DNA of 9,909 nt, taken from contig CAYRIH010000018.1 of NCBI GenBank assembly GCA_964424375.1, positions 1 through 9,909 on the forward strand, in the 5' to 3' direction. Below the pieces are notes generated by a model. The model had not been told where the DNA came from. It ran no database searches and saw nothing but the letters and a program-made list of their open reading frames with translations. Positions 6,945-9,909 of this stretch are shown in pieces; the first letter of the stretch is position 1; the number at the start of each line of letters is the position of its first letter. Origin of the DNA: CAYRIH01 sp964424375 (GTDB lineage: Bacteria; Patescibacteriota; Kazan-3B-28; UBA10110). Position numbers and translations under genes: made by a program.

Positions 6945-7799
6945 TTAATCTGGGTTAGGACCTATTTTATAACAATTTTGGATAGCTTCTATGATGGAAT
7001 TTTTATCAGCCATTACAAAATCAATAGACAATTCACATTGATCTTTAATCTCATTCATCTCAGCATCGGAAGGATTAGCGATAGCTACCAAGAGGCCTTT
7101 ATTAGTTTTAGACATTGGAATAATGCTATATTTTTTAGCCATATCATAACTAATATATTGCATTACTAAAGGATCAATTTTATAACGAGCTAAATCAACC
7201 TCAGAAATAGGGTATAGAGTAACAGGTGGCGAAACAGTAGTCGGATGAACTCCCTTCTGTTCCTGCATCCGAGATTTTTTTGCATCTCTTACCAATAAAG
7301 AGATATGTCTAACTGCTTCAGCTGGTCTATGAATAAACATTAACTTGAAAGAACCCGCCATGGAAGCTGACTGAACAGTAATATCTCCACACCTAAAGAT
7401 AGTGGTTAGAGTACCTGAAACACTATGTTTAATGTCCTGCACTTGTTCCAAGGCCAACTCCGAACGCCGGTGGACGAAAAAGGTAACTAATTGCGAGTCA
7501 ATCAATTTTTCTTTATCAATAATCCAAACATCGAAATACCAAAAGGTCCACAAGGAAAAGAAATAACTCAAAATTAAAAAAACAAACAACCCAACAAAAA
7601 GAATAATATAAGAAAGATATTCTGGAACTGGCACTATACCTGATATCGACAGGATTACAGTTAAAATACCTATGGTAGTTAACATTAAGACAGTAACCAA
7701 AATAGGTACGAGTAAATTAATCCAATGCCGGCGATAAACTAGGGGTATTTTTAAACCTTTTGTTTGATCTACTAAAATTGGATTATGAGATATCTCCAT
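6945..7799 (-). CDS. Membrane protein joining a bacterial PH (bPH2/DUF304) domain to an MshEN/T2SSE_N-like domain
   Basis: A 284-residue protein in three parts. Residues 27-53 and 61-87 are two transmembrane helices. Residues 90-168 match the bPH2 (PF03703/DUF304, YdbT-like) pattern: VWIIDKEKLIDSQ, then LALEQVQDIKHSVSGTL, FRCGDITVQSA and a closing P-x-E-x-V-x-x-I motif. After a polar linker (169-198), residues 199-279 resemble the C-terminal half of the MshEN/T2SSE_N domain (PF05157) found on GspE/PilB/MshE ATPases: DLARYKIDP, AKKYSIIPMSK, LLVAIANPSD, and a final helix IIEAIQNCYKI. In ATPases this domain sits at the N-terminus and some members bind cyclic di-GMP; here it is C-terminal and no ATPase follows. 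The N-terminal helical half carrying one of the usual LG-type motifs is missing, so ligand binding is uncertain. The ATG at 7799-7797 is 9 bp after the preceding stop. The role is unknown; a membrane-anchored sensor or assembly factor is conjecture. Confidence 0.82.
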   Translation of the reverse strand: MEISHNPILVDQTKGLKIPLVYRRHWINLLVPILVTVLMLTTIGILTVILSISGIVPVPEYLSYIILFVGLFVFLILSYFFSLWTFWYFDVWIIDKEKLIDSQLVTFFVHRRSELALEQVQDIKHSVSGTLTTIFRCGDITVQSASMAGSFKLMFIHRPAEAVRHISLLVRDAKKSRMQEQKGVHPTTVSPPVTLYPISEVDLARYKIDPLVMQYISYDMAKKYSIIPMSKTNKGLLVAIANPSDAEMNEIKDQCELSIDFVMADKNSIIEAIQNCYKIGPNPD

Positions 7800-7808
7800 A
7801 ACATTGAC

Positions 7809-8033
7809 TTATATCGTTGCAAATAGTATTGATGCGATAACAATTGAAGTAATAAGTATAATTCCCCCCACTGTCAGATATGTCCATAGAGCTTTCTGAG
7901 CATACTGACCTTCTTTAGATGGAAAATCTGCCCGATGATGTTTAAGTACATAATAGTGATAGATAATTATACCGGTAAATCCAATGGCTATTATCAGCAA
8001 AACAATATAGATAGTTAATAAAATTGCGTCCAT
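7809..8033 (-). CDS. Small two-TM membrane protein of unknown function
   Basis: A 74-residue protein that I cannot assign to a named family. It has a hydrophobic helix at residues 4-27, a central hydrophilic stretch with basic and aromatic residues (YHYYVLKHHRADFPSKEGQ), and a second hydrophobic helix at 52-73. This suggests a hairpin membrane protein, though topology cannot be settled by eye. The ATG at 8033-8031 is 5 bp after the ruvB stop, and its own TAA is 9 bp before the start of the bPH2 gene, so all three are likely co-transcribed and coupled. It has no Shine-Dalgarno sequence. The tight fit between flanking genes and protein-like composition support it as real. Working with the downstream membrane PH-domain protein is plausible but inferred only from adjacency. 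Confidence 0.72.
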   Translation of the reverse strand: MDAILLTIYIVLLIIAIGFTGIIIYHYYVLKHHRADFPSKEGQYAQKALWTYLTVGGIILITSIVIASILFATI

Positions 8034-8038
8034 AAAAT

Positions 8039-9085
8039 TTACTTAAAAAAAGTTAAAGGCTTTTTTATTTTTTCAGCGTTGAATGTAATTCCAAGATGTT
8101 TAAAAGCCTGTGGAGTCGCTACCCGGCCTTGAGCAGTACGATTGATAAAACCTGATTGTAATAAGTATGGCTCGTATACTTCCTCCACAGTCTGACGCTC
8201 TTCAGCGATAGCCGCCGACAGAGATGACAAACCCACTGGTCCGCCTTTAAAACGCTGAATAATGCAATGTAAAATCTTTCTATCTATCGCATCCAACCCA
8301 TCATCATCTATGGTCATTAATTTAAGCGCTTGTTTAATAACTGCAGGAGAAATGCTGCCAGTACCTTCAACCTCAGCATAATCACGAACCCGTTTTAAAA
8401 TCCGATTTGCAGTCCGAGGTGTCCGACGGGATGCCGCTGCGATAATTTTGGCATTTTGGTTAGACAATTCAATATCTAATATCCGAGCTGAGCGTTTAAG
8501 TATATTGCTAATATCCTCTAGCTCATAAAATTCTAATCTATAAGTAGCACCGAAACGATCACGTAAAGGAGATGATAGTGAACCAGTCCTAGTAGTGGCA
8601 CCAATAAGAGTAAACTTAGGTAAATCCAACCGTAAAGAACGAGCTGATGGACCCTTGCCAATAATCACATCTATAACATAATCTTCCATTGCACTATAGA
8701 GCACTTCCTCAATTTGGCGACCCAAACGATGGATTTCATCAATAAATAAAACATCTCCCGGACCAAGGTTTGTCAAAATAGAAGCTAAATCTCCGGGTCG
8801 TTCAATGGCCGAACCAGAGGTTACTCTAAGATTACCGCCCATACTATTGGCAATGATGTGAGCAAGAGTAGTCTTACCCAGCCCCGGAGGACCAAAAAGC
8901 AATATATGATCCAACGATTCATCCCTCGCCGTAGCTGCCCGAATTCATATGATAACACTTTTTTCAACATTCACCTGCCCAAAATAATCACAAACACGTC
9001 TATGTCGCAGTGATTGCTCTAATTCTTCTTCACCCTGTTTCAATTTGGCATCCGCTACTCTAATCCCGCTGACTTCTTTCTTCAT
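8039..9085 (-). CDS. ruvB: Holliday junction branch migration ATPase RuvB, interrupted by an in-frame TGA at codon 47
   Basis: RuvB is the hexameric AAA+ motor that, with RuvA, drives branch migration of Holliday junctions. From the ATG at 9085 the frame gives 348 codons, normal RuvB length. Visible motifs are Walker A GPPGLGKTT (residues 65-73), Walker B DEIH (116-119), GATTRTG with PLRDRFG carrying the arginine finger (162-179), the sensor-2 region TPRTANR (222-228), and the winged-helix tail with GGPVGL and GFINRTAQGR. Codon 47 (8947-8945) is TGA. The residues on either side align without gaps to the E. coli protein as I recall it (GQ...EIFIKAAKLRGDALDH against GQ...VII-stop-IRAATARDESLDH), so this is a substitution and not a frameshift. 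Without readthrough, translation could restart only at TTG 8914 or a non-standard ATT. That would lose the N-terminal 57 residues, including the DYFGQ adenine-contact region. The RP of the usual LRPKxLxE(Y/F)IGQ is RH here. Sequencing error, nonsense mutation and decay all remain possible. Confidence 0.92.
8945..8947 (-). other. In-frame TGA (codon 47) inside ruvB
   Basis: The plus-strand bases tca read as TGA in the ruvB frame. In E. coli RuvB, as recalled, the matching residue is a phenylalanine in EIFIKAA. No other TGA is in frame in any gene of this window. Trp is freely encoded as TGG and Gly as GGN, so a reassigned code (TGA = Gly as in SR1/Gracilibacteria, or TGA = Trp) is not supported, although no gene here uses TGA as its stop. 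Confidence 0.9.
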
Positions 9086-9091
9086 AAATTT

Positions 9092-9097
9092 ATTATA
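9092..9097 (-). promoter_or_regulatory. Candidate -10 box TATAAT just upstream of ruvB
   Basis: A perfect TATAAT sits 6 bp before the ruvB ATG (9085). The -35 region is poor: a TATTTT-like hexamer lies about 17 bp upstream. With the usual 6-7 nt to the start point, transcription would begin at or next to the A of the ATG and give a leaderless or nearly leaderless mRNA. It lies in a 71-bp gap after the COG2426 gene, the only sizeable gap in the right-hand cluster. In an AT-rich genome a chance TATAAT is common, so confidence is moderate. Confidence 0.4.
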
Positions 9098-9156
9098 CTA
9101 TGTCTAGCCTGCTAAAAATAGGCTATGACATTGTATTTTTGAGTTGCGTCGGCATT

Positions 9157-9624
9157 CTACAAACCCAGCATCCAAATACCTCCCAAAGTGACAAAAGTTA
9201 CCAAACCAGAGGCTATCAATAAGCCAATCAAAATATTTGGCAAAGCATATTTGAGTTTTATTCCAAAAAGATATGCCAAAAAAGCTCCCGTCCAACCACC
9301 AGTAATAGGCAAAGGAACTGCTACAAACAACATTAATGCTAAACTGCCCCAGCGATCAAACTTTGCGGAATGTTTTCTATATGTATGCGCAAACAACCAA
9401 GAAAAGAATTTATCTATGGGACGAGCTAAAGACCTAAGCCATTTAGTAACTGGCTCTAAAAATAATAGAATCAATATCACTGGGATTATATTTCCTAATA
9501 AAGCAACTACCAAAACTAGAAGGGGAGATAAATGATAAATACCTATCCCCAGTGGGATTGCTCCTCGTAGTTCAATTACCGGTAGCATGGCAGTGAAAAA
9601 GATATGTAACAAATAAATCGACAT
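9157..9624 (-). CDS. COG2426 / PF06695 'small multi-drug export' family membrane protein
   Basis: A 155-residue integral membrane protein with about four hydrophobic segments. The signatures I see are ELRGAIPLG (residues 18-26), GNIIPVILIL (44-53), and the block FVAVPLPITGGWTGAFLA (100-117). Together they are characteristic of PF06695/COG2426, a family related to the DedA-like membrane proteins. Its 'multi-drug export' name is historical, and the real substrate or role is not well established. Length is normal for the family. The ATG at 9624-9622 lies 5 bp after the uppP stop, so translation is likely coupled; there is no Shine-Dalgarno sequence. It ends in TAG, the only non-TAA stop among the visible genes. 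Next to uppP, a role in the envelope or in lipid handling is plausible, but that is inference from neighbourhood only. Confidence 0.85.
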   Translation of the reverse strand: MSIYLLHIFFTAMLPVIELRGAIPLGIGIYHLSPLLVLVVALLGNIIPVILILLFLEPVTKWLRSLARPIDKFFSWLFAHTYRKHSAKFDRWGSLALMLFVAVPLPITGGWTGAFLAYLFGIKLKYALPNILIGLLIASGLVTFVTLGGIWMLGL

Positions 9625-9629
9625 AATAC

Positions 9630-9909
9630 TTAGACTATCTTAATAACCCAAATAATCAACCCAACCAGAATCAAATAATATGCAAAAACATTGAGTGAGT
9701 ATTTTTTTAAGAAAGCCAATAAAAATTTTATAGCCAGCAAACCAAAACCAAGCGAAGTTAGAAAAGCCACTAACCAAAATAACCAATCATTAAAGATTAT
9801 GCCTTGCTGAATCGCCAAATATAGAGAATAACCTCCAGCTGCTGCAATAATTGGAGCTGCCATTAAAAACGAAAATTTAGCAGCTGCTTCACGTTTAAGA
9901 TTCATATAC
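9630..9909 (-). CDS. uppP: Undecaprenyl-diphosphate phosphatase UppP (BacA), C-terminal part, 5' end outside the window
   Basis: UppP is an integral membrane phosphatase that converts undecaprenyl diphosphate to undecaprenyl phosphate, recycling the lipid carrier for peptidoglycan and other surface polymers. About 92 residues are visible. The reading frame stays open through the window edge, so the ATG at 9905-9903 is almost certainly internal. The segment LKREAAAKFSFLMAAPI matches the conserved UppP block that follows the active-site Gly-Ser-Arg-Ser-Gly loop, which would lie outside the window. After it come two or three hydrophobic helices and a basic turn (FLLAFLKKYSLNVFAYY) typical of the family C-terminus. 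Family members are usually about 260-280 residues, so roughly one third is present. It stops with TAA, 5 bp before the next start, which suggests an operon. Family assignment is firm; activity cannot be judged without the N-terminal two thirds. Confidence 0.85.
   Translation of the reverse strand, partial: YMNLKREAAAKFSFLMAAPIIAAAGGYSLYLAIQQGIIFNDWLFWLVAFLTSLGFGLLAIKFLLAFLKKYSLNVFAYYLILVGLIIWVIKIV

Noticed and set aside
6816..7169. Plus-strand open frame of 117 codons across the promoter gap and the end of the bPH2 gene.
   Set aside because: It overlaps the perfect minus-strand promoter and a clear domain on the other strand, and its composition is that of an antisense shadow.
8945..8947. 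TGA reassigned to Gly (SR1/Gracilibacteria code) or Trp.
   Set aside because: The 2056-codon gene and all other genes have no in-frame TGA and use TGG and GGN normally; one case in ruvB is better explained by mutation or error.
8945..8947. Selenocysteine at the ruvB TGA.
   Set aside because: RuvB has no known selenocysteine, the aligned residue is hydrophobic, and I see no convincing stem-loop directly after the codon.
9105..9125. Hairpin TAGCCT/AGGCTA between the COG2426 gene and ruvB as a terminator.
   Set aside because: Only 6 bp and not followed by a T-run on the minus strand.
1..9909. CRISPR array, tRNA, rRNA, insertion sequence or prophage genes.
   Set aside because: No regularly spaced identical repeats, no cloverleaf or rRNA sequence recognised, and no transposase or phage protein motifs on either strand.

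Overview
This window looks like an AT-rich chromosomal fragment, probably from a Candidate Phyla Radiation (Patescibacteria, Parcubacteria-like) bacterium. The lineage is an inference. It rests on low GC, very tight gene packing, a giant membrane-anchored surface protein ending in a dockerin-like module of a kind I associate with this group, and small unrecognised membrane proteins. Every gene I can support lies on the minus strand, so transcription runs from right to left.

Right side (9909 down to 6945): the 3' third of uppP (undecaprenyl-diphosphate phosphatase), a COG2426/PF06695 'small multi-drug export' membrane protein, ruvB (Holliday-junction branch-migration motor) broken by one in-frame TGA, a 74-residue two-TM protein, and a 284-residue membrane protein. 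That last protein joins a bacterial PH (bPH2/DUF304) domain to the C-terminal half of an MshEN/T2SSE_N domain. Gaps are 5 bp (uppP to COG2426), 5 bp (ruvB to the 74-aa gene) and 9 bp (74-aa gene to bPH2 gene). A 71-bp gap before ruvB holds a TATAAT box only 6 bp from its ATG.

Middle (6944 to 606): a 138-bp intergenic region carries a perfect sigma70-type promoter (TTGACA, 17 bp, TATAAT). It faces a 2056-codon gene for a giant extracellular protein with an N-terminal signal anchor, kelch-like propeller region(s), about eight Big_1/Ig-like repeats, IPT/TIG-like stretches and a C-terminal dockerin-like module with unusual insertions. A 111-residue single-TM protein follows 30 bp later and is probably co-transcribed.

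Left edge (269 to 1): no confident gene. It holds a cluster of three small palindromic units (166-223) and two strong hairpins (71-101 and 112-137). The second hairpin ends in a T-run and is a textbook intrinsic terminator for the plus strand, although no plus-strand gene is visible. A minus-strand gene may begin at position 12.

Taken together, the right half is a housekeeping/envelope cluster (lipid carrier recycling, membrane proteins, recombination). The left two-thirds is devoted to one strongly promoted cell-surface adhesin-like protein. None of the six visible start codons has a Shine-Dalgarno sequence. All seven stops are TAA or TAG, so the lone in-frame TGA in ruvB stands out.
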